From contig JAOUJX010000121.1 of the NCBI GenBank assembly GCA_029882955.1, positions 1 through 10,331 of the forward strand: 10,331 nucleotides of DNA. Direction: 5' to 3'. A program made the translations under genes and the position numbers. A model generated the notes under the pieces. It worked only from the letters and a program-made list of their open reading frames with translations. It was not told the origin of the DNA and ran no database searches. Source of the DNA: Gammaproteobacteria bacterium. Lineage in GTDB: Bacteria; Pseudomonadota; Gammaproteobacteria; GCA-001735895. Below are positions 1-6,169 of this stretch, in pieces. The first letter of the stretch is position 1. Each line of letters opens with the position of its first letter.

Positions 1-548
1 AGATGAGCCATGCTTTTCCAGGTGTATCAACCACAGCCGCACTCGCCGGTTTAGAAGATGCCATCAATGGCAGAGAACCGCAGGTTAGCAGCGACGATAT
101 CAATGCTGCGTTTCAAATCATCCAAGATAGATTACAGGCCGAAGATGCCAGTAATGCAGAACAACATGCCGCAGAAGGCATCTCTTTTCTAGAGAAAAAT
201 GCAACGCGTGCAGACGTCATCGTCACCGAGTCCGGTCTGCAATATGAAGTGATTACCGAAGGCGATGGTGAAAAGCCGAGTGCCAGCAGCAAGGTACGCA
301 CTCATTATCGGGGTACATTGATAGATGGTAACGAATTCGATAGTTCATATAGTCGTAACGAACCTACCGAATTTCCGGTGAATGGCGTGATCGCGGGCTG
401 GACCGAAGCGCTACAGCTGATGAATGTCGGCTCTAAATGGAAGCTGTATATTCCTTACCAGTTGGCTTATGGAGAGCACGGTGCCGGTGGTGCGATCGGT
501 CCCTATCAAGCGCTTATTTTCGAAATTGAATTACTCGCGATTGTTTAA
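1..548 (+). CDS. FKBP-type peptidyl-prolyl cis-trans isomerase, FklB/Mip-like (5' end cut by window)
   Basis: Catalyses cis-trans isomerisation of peptide bonds before proline and assists protein folding. Residue numbers count from the ATG at 3. The N-terminal part (about 1-70) is the helical dimerisation segment of the FklB/Mip group, and the FKBP domain spans about 74-181. The pocket residues expected for an active FKBP are visible: Y102, F112-D113 in NEFDSSYSR, F124, V129-I130, W133, Y156 in LAYGEHGAGG and F173. The ATG at 3 is probably internal. FklB has about 25 more residues upstream, and the two bases before the ATG (AG) fit a Gln or Lys codon that aligns with the family's QQL segment. 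No signal peptide can be judged because the true N-terminus lies outside the window. It faces the convergent repeat-protein gene. The family call is firm; the exact subtype (cytoplasmic FklB or secreted Mip-like) is open. Confidence 0.93.
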   Translation, partial: MSHAFPGVSTTAALAGLEDAINGREPQVSSDDINAAFQIIQDRLQAEDASNAEQHAAEGISFLEKNATRADVIVTESGLQYEVITEGDGEKPSASSKVRTHYRGTLIDGNEFDSSYSRNEPTEFPVNGVIAGWTEALQLMNVGSKWKLYIPYQLAYGEHGAGGAIGPYQALIFEIELLAIV

Positions 549-572
549 AAACGGATTCTAGTGCTATCTGAA

Positions 573-597
573 ACCATGGCAGACACTCTGCCATGGT
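573..597. repeat. Perfect 10-bp inverted repeat (hairpin) downstream of the FKBP gene
   Basis: ACCATGGCAG and CTGCCATGGT pair perfectly around the 5-base loop ACACT, 25 bases after the FKBP stop codon. No T-run follows on either strand, so it is not a standard intrinsic terminator. It could stabilise the 3' end of the FKBP mRNA or act as part of a Rho-dependent end. The hairpin itself is read directly; its role is inference. Confidence 0.55.
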
Positions 598-601
598 GAA
601 T

Positions 602-633
602 AAAAAACCTCTCTTTCGCTCAGGAAAGGGAGG
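602..633 (-). terminator. Intrinsic terminator of the GNPH repeat-protein gene
   Basis: Bases 608-617 and 624-633 form a 10-bp stem with one G-U pair around a 6-base loop. Read on the minus strand, the stem is followed immediately by six T residues (602-607 on the plus strand are all A). It lies about 40 bases after the minus-strand stop codon at 673-675, the right place to end that transcript. In the plus direction only a weak T-containing tail follows, so it may help stop the FKBP transcript but is a poorer fit that way. Confidence 0.72.
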
Positions 634-672
634 TCAAATTTCGAGTATAAGTTTCTTTTAAGCTTTGATTCA

Positions 673-960
673 CTAATAACTAACCATCATCAGTGGCCTC
701 AAAACAAATCCCTGATGAGGATTACCCTTTGAACGGGCAATTATCTCAATTTTAGACACATAGCCTTCATGTGGATTGCCCTGAAACCTCGTAATAAGCA
801 CCGGCTGTGATACATCAACCTGATGTGGATTACCCTGGAACCTGGCCACTTTCGGCGCTTCGGTATTATAACCTTCATGAGGATTTCCCTGTGCTGTTAC
901 CGTACCGATGACCATAGTTGCTAACAGTGCGATGTTTACCAATTGATTTGTAGTTTTCAT
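673..960 (-). CDS. Small secreted protein made of four 18-residue GNPH repeats, function unknown
   Basis: I do not recognise this protein. The 95-residue product begins with a predicted signal peptide: basic MKTTNQ, a hydrophobic core LVNIALLATMVIG, then VTA before Q24, which fits signal peptidase I. The remaining 72 residues are exactly four 18-residue repeats (24-41, 42-59, 60-77, 78-95). Each starts [QK]GNPH[EQ] and is followed by GY, GF or VD; three end in R[FS]. There is no cysteine, no membrane anchor and no known domain that I can name. An upstream in-frame GTG at 967-969 lies within the ribosome binding site AGAGGTG, which sits 6 bases before the ATG at 958-960, so the ATG is chosen. 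The gene has its own terminator and is divergent from the ToxR-like regulator, which might control it. Possible roles include a processed peptide precursor, a metal- or surface-binding periplasmic peptide, or a secreted matrix component; none is shown by the sequence. Confidence 0.8.
   Translation of the reverse strand: MKTTNQLVNIALLATMVIGTVTAQGNPHEGYNTEAPKVARFQGNPHQVDVSQPVLITRFQGNPHEGYVSKIEIIARSKGNPHQGFVLRPLMMVSY
676..891 (-). repeat. Four tandem 54-bp coding repeats
   Basis: Units at 838-891, 784-837, 730-783 and 676-729 each encode 18 residues starting [QK]GNPH. At DNA level the conserved core is the first ~20 bases of each unit (seen on the plus strand as variants of TCATGTGGATTGCCCTG), while the rest has diverged. 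Conservation of the GNPH core against drift elsewhere suggests selection on the motif rather than a recent duplication. Confidence 0.85.
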
Positions 961-1004
961 TGTCTTCACCTCTTTGTCCGTTTATTAATAAGGAGTTACA
1001 GAAG

Positions 1005-1091
1005 ATGGCGCTATCGAATGATTTTTCCCCAATCTATCTGCTAACTCTGAGGCTATTTGAACAAAGCAGTCCGAGTAAGAAATCGAGATAA
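1005..1091 (+). CDS. Possible 28-residue small protein or leader peptide
   Basis: An ATG at 1005-1007 opens a 28-codon frame (product begins MALSNDFSPIYLLTLRLFEQ) ending in TAA at 1089-1091. A near-perfect Shine-Dalgarno AAGGAG (990-995) lies 9 bases upstream. Its stop codon is 1 base from an intrinsic terminator hairpin. The peptide has a short hydrophobic centre and a basic tail (SKKSR). It may be a translated small protein, a leader peptide controlling the regulator gene downstream, or chance. No family is recognised; without conservation data this is weak. Confidence 0.28.
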   Translation: MALSNDFSPIYLLTLRLFEQSSPSKKSR

Positions 1092-1092
1092 T

Positions 1093-1114
1093 CCAACGAA
1101 TAGTCGTTGGTTTT
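1093..1114 (+). terminator. Intrinsic terminator or attenuator upstream of the regulator gene
   Basis: CCAACGA (1093-1099) pairs perfectly with TCGTTGG (1104-1110) around the loop ATAG, followed by TTTT (1111-1114). The stem is short (7 bp) and the T-run is modest, so strength is uncertain. No annotated gene ends here apart from the 28-codon frame, so it would end a short transcript starting in the divergent region or attenuate transcription into the regulator. Confidence 0.5.
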
Positions 1115-1247
1115 ACGTCGGAAATTATGACGATTGATAAATCGTCGAGAGTCAAAAGAGACGGGGATTTCAGCTACTGGAAAATCACGCTATAAAATCC
1201 ACTTCCATAGGTTTATAATTATTTTTTTAAGGAAAGATGGATTTGAC

Positions 1248-2975
1248 GTGGAGCTGAAAACGTCAGGTGTCGCCAAATCGCGCGGAGAGCCGTTCTTCGT
1301 AGCCGGGTGGCATATCGATCCGGCGTCGTTGCGCATAAGCAAAAATAAACACACCATCAAACTCGAACCCAAGGCTATGGCAGTGCTCGATTACCTGGCT
1401 TGCAGAGCTGGAAGCGTTGTTAGCCGACAGGAACTGGAAGCAACGGTCTGGGAAGGCACCATTGTCGGCTACGATGCGCTCAGTAATGCCATCATAAAGC
1501 TACGCAAGGCGCTCGGCGATAAAGCGCGTAAACCTCATATTATTGAAACGATCGCCAAGTCTGGATATCAGTTAATCGCCGAGATCAGCTTTGAAGAACC
1601 GGCTCAATCTTCGGTTAACATCAGCCTTACGGCACCCGTCCTGCCTGTGGTGTCTTCAATCCTGCTCCGACGATGGGTGACACCACTTATTGCAGCATCA
1701 ATCCTCGGGGCTTTAGTCTCCTTATACGCACTTGTCTATCAGGACGATAAGCCCTCGATTCCGACCGGTCCCAAAATAGCAGTAATTCCGTTCAATGATT
1801 TAACTGGAAATCCGGATGACGCTTACTTTGGTGCCGGTCTGACCAAAGATATCAATGCTCAGCTTTCAAAATTCTCCAACTTTTTTGTATTCGCACCGGG
1901 TTCGGTCAGTAGCTTTCGTAATAATCCCGACTGCAAAACAGTCCGCAATGAACTCGCCGCTGACTATATTCTTGGCGGCACAGTGCAACGTTCGCTCAAC
2001 AAACTTCGGGTTACTACCACTTTCACGGACGCGGAAACTTGTCGGCAACTGGATGCACCCGGTCCCTTTGACCGGGACCTCAGCGTCGATAACGTTCTCG
2101 ATATCCAGTTGGAGATCGCTAAAAAAGTCGTTGCTCAGGTAGGATCAGCCGATGCGCCGCTGTTCAATGCCAATATTCAAAATGAAATTAGAGATAGGGC
2201 GCCCGATAACCTTGAAGCTTATCAATGTGTGCTGCTTTCCTACTGGTTTTACGAGACCTTCGAATCCGATCGCCATCGAAAAGCGCGAGCCTGCCTGGAG
2301 AATGCGGTAAAGCTGGACGCAGAGTATTCCCTGGGCTGGTCACGATTGGCGTTCAGTTACATTGAAACCAAGAAGTATGCGATCGATACCCCTGAAGATT
2401 GGGCTAAGCTGAGCCGTGATGCGGCTTACCGGGCGATAGATCTCGACCCAGACAACCCCGACGCCTACTATGCCCTGGCGATCCTGACCCAAATGACCAG
2501 CCAGGATCAAGTCGAGTTTCAAAATTTTGCTGAGCGGGTCATAGAACTCAATCCAAACGATGCTTTTGTTCTGGCTGACCTTGGAACCTGGATGGGCTAT
2601 GCGGGACAGTGGGAACTCGCTAAAAGCTGGGTTTCCAGATCTATGCAGCTGAATCCAAAACACCAGAGCTGGCTGTGGCAAACCTGGCATCTCGATCACT
2701 TTCTCAAAGGCGAATATAAGGAGTCACGCGACTACGCACTGAAAATGAACTTGCCTAACAACTATATGGTACAGGCAAGCCTGACGGCGGCTTACGCTAT
2801 GAATGGTGAACAGGAAAATTCAGAAAAAACACTTGCCCGCGTATTTGAATTACGCCCCAACTATGCCGATGATCCGCGCGCGCCGTTTCGTGCCCGTGGC
2901 ATGTCGGTGGAATTGATCGAGAAACTGATGGATGGATTAAGAATTGCCGGGCTAGAGGTAATACCTGCGGAGTAA
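1248..2975 (+). CDS. CadC/ToxR-like membrane transcriptional regulator with TolB-like and TPR parts
   Basis: A membrane-anchored regulator expected to bind DNA in the cytoplasm and sense a signal on the other side. Counting from the GTG at 1248, residues about 16-113 form an OmpR/PhoB-type winged helix (LEPKAMAVLDYLACRAGSVV, then ETIAKSGYQLIAEI, the usual C-terminal wing). One membrane segment follows at about 144-164 (TPLIAASILGALVSLYALVY). Residues about 175-285 resemble the TolB-like N-terminal fold found in such regulators (KIAVIPFNDLTGNPDDAYFG), and about 325-555 hold TPR-like helical repeats (AYRAIDLDPDNPDAYYALAI). The frame is open back to a TTG at 1134, but that start has no ribosome binding site and adds an untypical basic/hydrophobic stretch. 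The GTG lies 11 bases after AAGGAAAG (1229-1236), so it is preferred. Start choice is moderate, family call is firm. Target genes are unknown; the divergent repeat-protein gene is a candidate. Confidence 0.9.
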   Translation: MELKTSGVAKSRGEPFFVAGWHIDPASLRISKNKHTIKLEPKAMAVLDYLACRAGSVVSRQELEATVWEGTIVGYDALSNAIIKLRKALGDKARKPHIIETIAKSGYQLIAEISFEEPAQSSVNISLTAPVLPVVSSILLRRWVTPLIAASILGALVSLYALVYQDDKPSIPTGPKIAVIPFNDLTGNPDDAYFGAGLTKDINAQLSKFSNFFVFAPGSVSSFRNNPDCKTVRNELAADYILGGTVQRSLNKLRVTTTFTDAETCRQLDAPGPFDRDLSVDNVLDIQLEIAKKVVAQVGSADAPLFNANIQNEIRDRAPDNLEAYQCVLLSYWFYETFESDRHRKARACLENAVKLDAEYSLGWSRLAFSYIETKKYAIDTPEDWAKLSRDAAYRAIDLDPDNPDAYYALAILTQMTSQDQVEFQNFAERVIELNPNDAFVLADLGTWMGYAGQWELAKSWVSRSMQLNPKHQSWLWQTWHLDHFLKGEYKESRDYALKMNLPNNYMVQASLTAAYAMNGEQENSEKTLARVFELRPNYADDPRAPFRARGMSVELIEKLMDGLRIAGLEVIPAE

Positions 2976-3024
2976 TGTTTACAGCACGAAAGTTTTTCGT
3001 TTATTCGCGATAACTCTTACCCGC
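2976..3024. other. Intergenic gap between the regulator gene and the decayed gene
   Basis: AT-rich, with a weak hairpin (ACGAAA 2986-2991 pairing with TTTCGT 2995-3000 and TTATT after it). The stem is almost all A-T and the loop is 3 bases, so this is only a faint terminator candidate for the regulator gene. No reading frame worth naming is seen. Confidence 0.3.
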
Positions 3025-3213
3025 AATCATCCCTAATTCCGACCTGGCGGCAAAGGTGAAGACTATTATTCCTGGCAGGAAGGGCTGTTCCTAGAGTCTC
3101 CTTATGATATTGTTGATGGCAAAGCAACAATAGCCGACGCCCCGGGATAGTGTGTCGAAATCAGCCCGGAATGGCTCAACAGGGCAGATTACGAGATAAG
3201 TGAGGCTCAATGA
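3025..3213 (+). pseudogene. Decayed 3' end of an enolase-superfamily (mandelate racemase-like) gene
   Basis: Translating the frame that ends in TGA at 3211-3213 gives a protein-like tail: FRPGGKGEDYYSWQEGLF, then LESPYDIVDGKATIADAPG, a TAG stop (3148-3150), then CVEISPEWLNRADYEISEAQ. A second stop, TAA, interrupts it at 3034-3036. The pattern resembles C-termini of mandelate racemase/muconate-lactonizing-type enzymes, where PGWGVEI is usual: two base changes (TGG to TAG, GGT to TGT) would explain the break. No start codon or upstream body remains, so most of the gene is deleted. Its final TGA overlaps the ATG of the oxidase gene (ATGA), the usual mark of a coupled operon. The protein-like nature is clear; the family name is from memory of such tails and is less certain. 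Confidence 0.6.
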
Positions 3214-4508
3214 TTAACGAACTATTCACCGAAGACTTTAAAACCACGCCTTATTGGTGGGAAGTGACTCCCCGCCCCGAATTGCCAGACCAGACATTAC
3301 CCACCAATGCCGATGTCGTCGTTATCGGCGCGGGATATACCGGGCTCTCAGCCGCATTACAAACCGCTCGTGCTGGCCGGCATACGGTAGTCCTCGATGC
3401 TGAAGACGCCGGCTGGGGCTGCAGCACAAGAAATGGCGGTCAAATCAGTACCAGTATTAAACCGAGCTTCGAGCAGCTATCGGCAAAATACGGCGCCAAA
3501 CGGGCCTTCGACATTCTTAGGGAAGGCCATAACGCGTTGGCCTGGATAGAAGACTTTATCACCGAAGAAAAAATTGATTGCGACTTTGAAGTCGCGGGTA
3601 GATTTACCGGCGCGCATAGCCCCGGCCAATATGAAAAGCTGGGCAAGAAGTTAACTAGTGAAGTCAAAGGACTCGAATCCGGCGGGCATTTAATACCCCG
3701 TAGCGATCAATATTCCGAACTGGGTTCCGACTTTTATCATGGCGGCATCGTACACCCGAAATGCGCCTCACTCGATCCGGCTGGTTTCCATCAGGGTATG
3801 CTCGAACGAGTACTGGAAGCAAAGGCTAGCGTCATCAGCCATTGTCCGGCTACCGGCCTGGATCGAGAGGGCGACGGTTTTCGCGTGACCACAGCCAGGG
3901 GCTCGATATTGGCTCGAGATGTCATCGTTGCAACGAATGGTTATACCAGTTCACTAACGCCCTGGATGAAGCGACGTGTTATTCCTATCGGCAGTTATGT
4001 TATCGCCACCGAGCCACTGGCTCGTGGTCAAATGGACAGATTAATTCCCAACAACCGCATGATCTGCGATACCCGCAGAGTTGTTTTCTACTATCGATCA
4101 TCACCCGATCGACAAAGAGTCGTATTTGGCGGACGCGTATCTCACGATGAAACCGACCCACTCGTTAGCGGGCCAAAGCTTCACGCCAACATGGTGCAGA
4201 TTTTTCCAGAACTGGCGCAAACTCGAATCAGTCATTCCTGGGTAGGATTCGTCGGCTACACCTTCGACACCATGGCACACCTCGGTCAGCACGACGGCAT
4301 CTACTACGCCATGGGTTACTGCGGTTCGGGTGTTTCGATGGCGGGCTATTTCGGTATGCGCGTCGGACAACAGTTACTTGGTCTGAAAGAAGGTAAAACA
4401 GGATTTGACGGATTGTCCTTCCAGACCCGGCCACTATATAACGGTACGCCCTGGTTTCTGTCGGCTTCGGTTATGTATTATCGCTGGCTCGACAGGTTTG
4501 GCCTTTGA
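3210..4508 (+). CDS. FAD-dependent amine/amino-acid oxidase, DAO family (PuuB-like)
   Basis: A flavoprotein predicted to oxidise an amine or amino acid with transfer of electrons to FAD and then oxygen. Residues 34-63 form the N-terminal dinucleotide-binding fold: GAGYTG (40-45) after a hydrophobic strand, with acidic D63 ending the second strand. WGCSTRNGGQ (69-78) is the DAO-family FAD-contact motif, in which the more usual form is WGASGRNGGQ. Near the C-terminus, YYAMGYCGSGVSMAGYFG is the second FAD-binding segment. Its 432 residues match gamma-glutamylputrescine oxidase and related enzymes (about 426 in E. coli PuuB). No signal peptide is seen, so a cytoplasmic enzyme is expected. A ribosome binding site GAGG (3202-3205) lies 4 bases before the ATG, inside the end of the decayed upstream gene. 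The substrate cannot be read from the sequence; no putrescine-pathway genes are adjacent. Confidence 0.9.
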   Translation: MINELFTEDFKTTPYWWEVTPRPELPDQTLPTNADVVVIGAGYTGLSAALQTARAGRHTVVLDAEDAGWGCSTRNGGQISTSIKPSFEQLSAKYGAKRAFDILREGHNALAWIEDFITEEKIDCDFEVAGRFTGAHSPGQYEKLGKKLTSEVKGLESGGHLIPRSDQYSELGSDFYHGGIVHPKCASLDPAGFHQGMLERVLEAKASVISHCPATGLDREGDGFRVTTARGSILARDVIVATNGYTSSLTPWMKRRVIPIGSYVIATEPLARGQMDRLIPNNRMICDTRRVVFYYRSSPDRQRVVFGGRVSHDETDPLVSGPKLHANMVQIFPELAQTRISHSWVGFVGYTFDTMAHLGQHDGIYYAMGYCGSGVSMAGYFGMRVGQQLLGLKEGKTGFDGLSFQTRPLYNGTPWFLSASVMYYRWLDRFGL

Positions 4509-4604
4509 AAACTACTGGTACTCAATTTAATTATGATCGTCTATTCTCGATCTGCTACGCCACGGTGGCAATACTCTGTAAAAGCTAAACGCAATCGTAT
4601 GTAA

Positions 4605-4634
4605 AAGACAAACCTACAAGACATGTAGTATGAT
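4605..4634 (+). promoter_or_regulatory. Possible sigma-70 promoter of the T6SS operon
   Basis: AAGACA (4605-4610) resembles a -35 box (TTGACA) and TATGAT (4629-4634) a -10 box, with an 18-base spacer. Initiation would fall near 4641, leaving a leader of about 24 bases before tssC. The spacer contains the inverted repeat CTACA-N5-TGTAG (4614-4628), a possible operator. No GG-N10-GC sigma-54 element was seen in the gap. Judged by eye only. Confidence 0.35.
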
Positions 4635-4664
4635 CCCCTCAAACAGGATGTTAATAAAAGGGAT

Positions 4665-6155
4665 ATGCAGGAAGGAATACTCACCAGTGAAGGTATCGAA
4701 GCGCTCTACTCCAGACCAGCATACATTACCGGAGTTCAGGCTTTTCTGGACGAATCTAATGACGCCAGGGCTCTACGCTACTGGTTATCGGAATTCACTC
4801 CAACGCAGAAGCTAAACCAGGCCGAAGATGTTATTTCTGCTTTGCAGCGTTCGATTGCGGATATCGATCATCTCATCAACGACCAGCTTAACCTGATTCT
4901 TCACCACCCTCGTTTCCAGGCCCTCGAAGCCTCATGGAGAGGTCTGTGGTCCCTGGTCGACGCAGCGGATGGCAACAGAAACATTAAGATCAAACTACTC
5001 GACGCCAGTTGGCAGGAGGTATCTCGAGATATCTCACGAGCCCTGGAATTCGATCAAAGCCAGTTATTTAAAAAAGTTTATAGCGAAGAGTACGGTACAC
5101 CGGGCGGTGAACCATACTCTGTCCTGATCGGGGACTATACGATTAGCCACAAGCCTTCTGCCTCGCATAATTATAATGACCAGACAACACTGGAGGGGCT
5201 TGCACAAATTGCGGCCGCCGCCTTTACGCCCTTTATTGCATCCGCCGCGCCCGAACTATTCGGGCTTGATGATTTCGCTACACTTGGCCAACCGCTTAAC
5301 TTGCACGATATATTCGCGCAAACAGAATATGCAAGCTGGCGTAGTTTCAGATCGAGACAGGATGCTCAATTTGTCGGCCTGACCATGCCGCATATTCTAA
5401 TGCGTCTGCCCTACCGTAAAACACCGGGTAGCTTCAAAGGAGTATATTTTTATGAGCAATGCAGTAGCCGACAACGCGAAAATTATTGCTGGGGCAACGC
5501 AGCCTACGCCTTTGCTGTCATTTTAATACGCGAATTTGCCAGCGTCGGCTGGTTTGGTCATATTCGCGGTGTGCCACGCAATCAGGTAGGTGGCGGGCTG
5601 GTCTCAACATTACTCTGTGACAGCTTCGATACCGATGCCGATCTCGTCGCCATTAAGCCGGTTACCGATGTCATTATTACAGACAGCCGCGAACGCGAGC
5701 TTAGCGAGCTGGGATTAATCCCATTATGCCAGTGTTACGACACGGGTTTAGCGGCATTCTACAGTAATCAGTCATTACGAAAGCCGCAGCATACTGAAAA
5801 TAATGACAGTATGGTTAATGCCCGTTTATCGGCCATGCTACAACATGTCTTATGCGGCTCCCGGATTGCGCATTACATTAAGGTAATGATCCGAGATAAA
5901 GTGGGTTCCTTTATCACCGCTGACGAGTGCGAAGATTATTTGCGTGAGTGGCTGTTTAAATATACCACTGGTCGAGAAGACCTGGAATGGGACGAACAGG
6001 CCAGATATCCGTTACGCGAAGCTGCAGTCGACGTTAAAGACCATCCCGACAAGCCCGGCGAGTATGTCTGTATTATCCATTTGCGTCCGCATTATCAGCT
6101 GGATCACATGGTTTCCGACCTTGAGCTCGTCACCGAACTGACACAATACGCCTGA
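4665..6155 (+). CDS. tssC: T6SS contractile sheath large subunit TssC (VipB/ImpC/EvpB family)
   Basis: With TssB it builds the cytoplasmic contractile sheath that drives the Hcp tube out of the cell. The 496-residue length is normal. Family landmarks are in order: FQALEASWRGLWSLV (84-98), ALEFDQSQLFKKVYSEEYGT (126-145), PGGEPYSVLIGDY (146-158), WGNAAYAFA (276-284), RGVPRNQVGGGLV (301-313), ITDSRERELSELGLIPL (338-354), AFYSNQS (364-370) and, near the C-terminus, IAHYIKVMIRDKVGSF and LRPHYQLDHM. The start at 4665 has a G-rich stretch (AAAAGGGA) only about 2 bases upstream, closer than ideal, so the start is slightly uncertain. It leads the operon tssC-E-F-G-H. Its usual partner tssB is not upstream. 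Some T6SS loci carry two tssC-type genes (Agrobacterium/Rhizobium imp loci), and this could be the second type; that is inference. Confidence 0.95.
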   Translation: MQEGILTSEGIEALYSRPAYITGVQAFLDESNDARALRYWLSEFTPTQKLNQAEDVISALQRSIADIDHLINDQLNLILHHPRFQALEASWRGLWSLVDAADGNRNIKIKLLDASWQEVSRDISRALEFDQSQLFKKVYSEEYGTPGGEPYSVLIGDYTISHKPSASHNYNDQTTLEGLAQIAAAAFTPFIASAAPELFGLDDFATLGQPLNLHDIFAQTEYASWRSFRSRQDAQFVGLTMPHILMRLPYRKTPGSFKGVYFYEQCSSRQRENYCWGNAAYAFAVILIREFASVGWFGHIRGVPRNQVGGGLVSTLLCDSFDTDADLVAIKPVTDVIITDSRERELSELGLIPLCQCYDTGLAAFYSNQSLRKPQHTENNDSMVNARLSAMLQHVLCGSRIAHYIKVMIRDKVGSFITADECEDYLREWLFKYTTGREDLEWDEQARYPLREAAVDVKDHPDKPGEYVCIIHLRPHYQLDHMVSDLELVTELTQYA

Positions 6156-6169
6156 TAATCTGAAATAAT

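Noticed and set aside
676..891. Regular 54-bp repeats as a CRISPR array
   Set aside because: The spacing is a multiple of three within one open frame, units are adjacent with no unique spacers, and they encode a clean protein repeat behind a signal peptide.
1134..1247. N-terminal extension of the regulator from the TTG at 1134
   Set aside because: No ribosome binding site precedes the TTG, the extra 38 residues are untypical for the family, and a GTG at 1248 has AAGGAAAG upstream. It cannot be fully excluded.
2340..2699. Minus-strand 119-codon open frame
   Set aside because: It lies wholly inside the TPR-encoding part of the regulator gene, lacks recognisable domains and is best explained as a shadow of that gene.
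2986..3005. Hairpin ACGAAA/TTTCGT followed by TTATT as terminator of the regulator gene
   Set aside because: The 6-bp stem is nearly all A-T with a 3-base loop and a broken T-run, too weak to call as a terminator.
4101..4370. Minus-strand open frames inside the oxidase gene
   Set aside because: They are antisense to a well-supported FAD enzyme; the products are rich in R, H and S and have no family features.
4509..4664. Sigma-54 promoter or tssB remnant before tssC
   Set aside because: No GG-N10-GC element was found around TGGCAATACTCTG, and translation of the gap gives stop-rich, non-TssB-like sequence.
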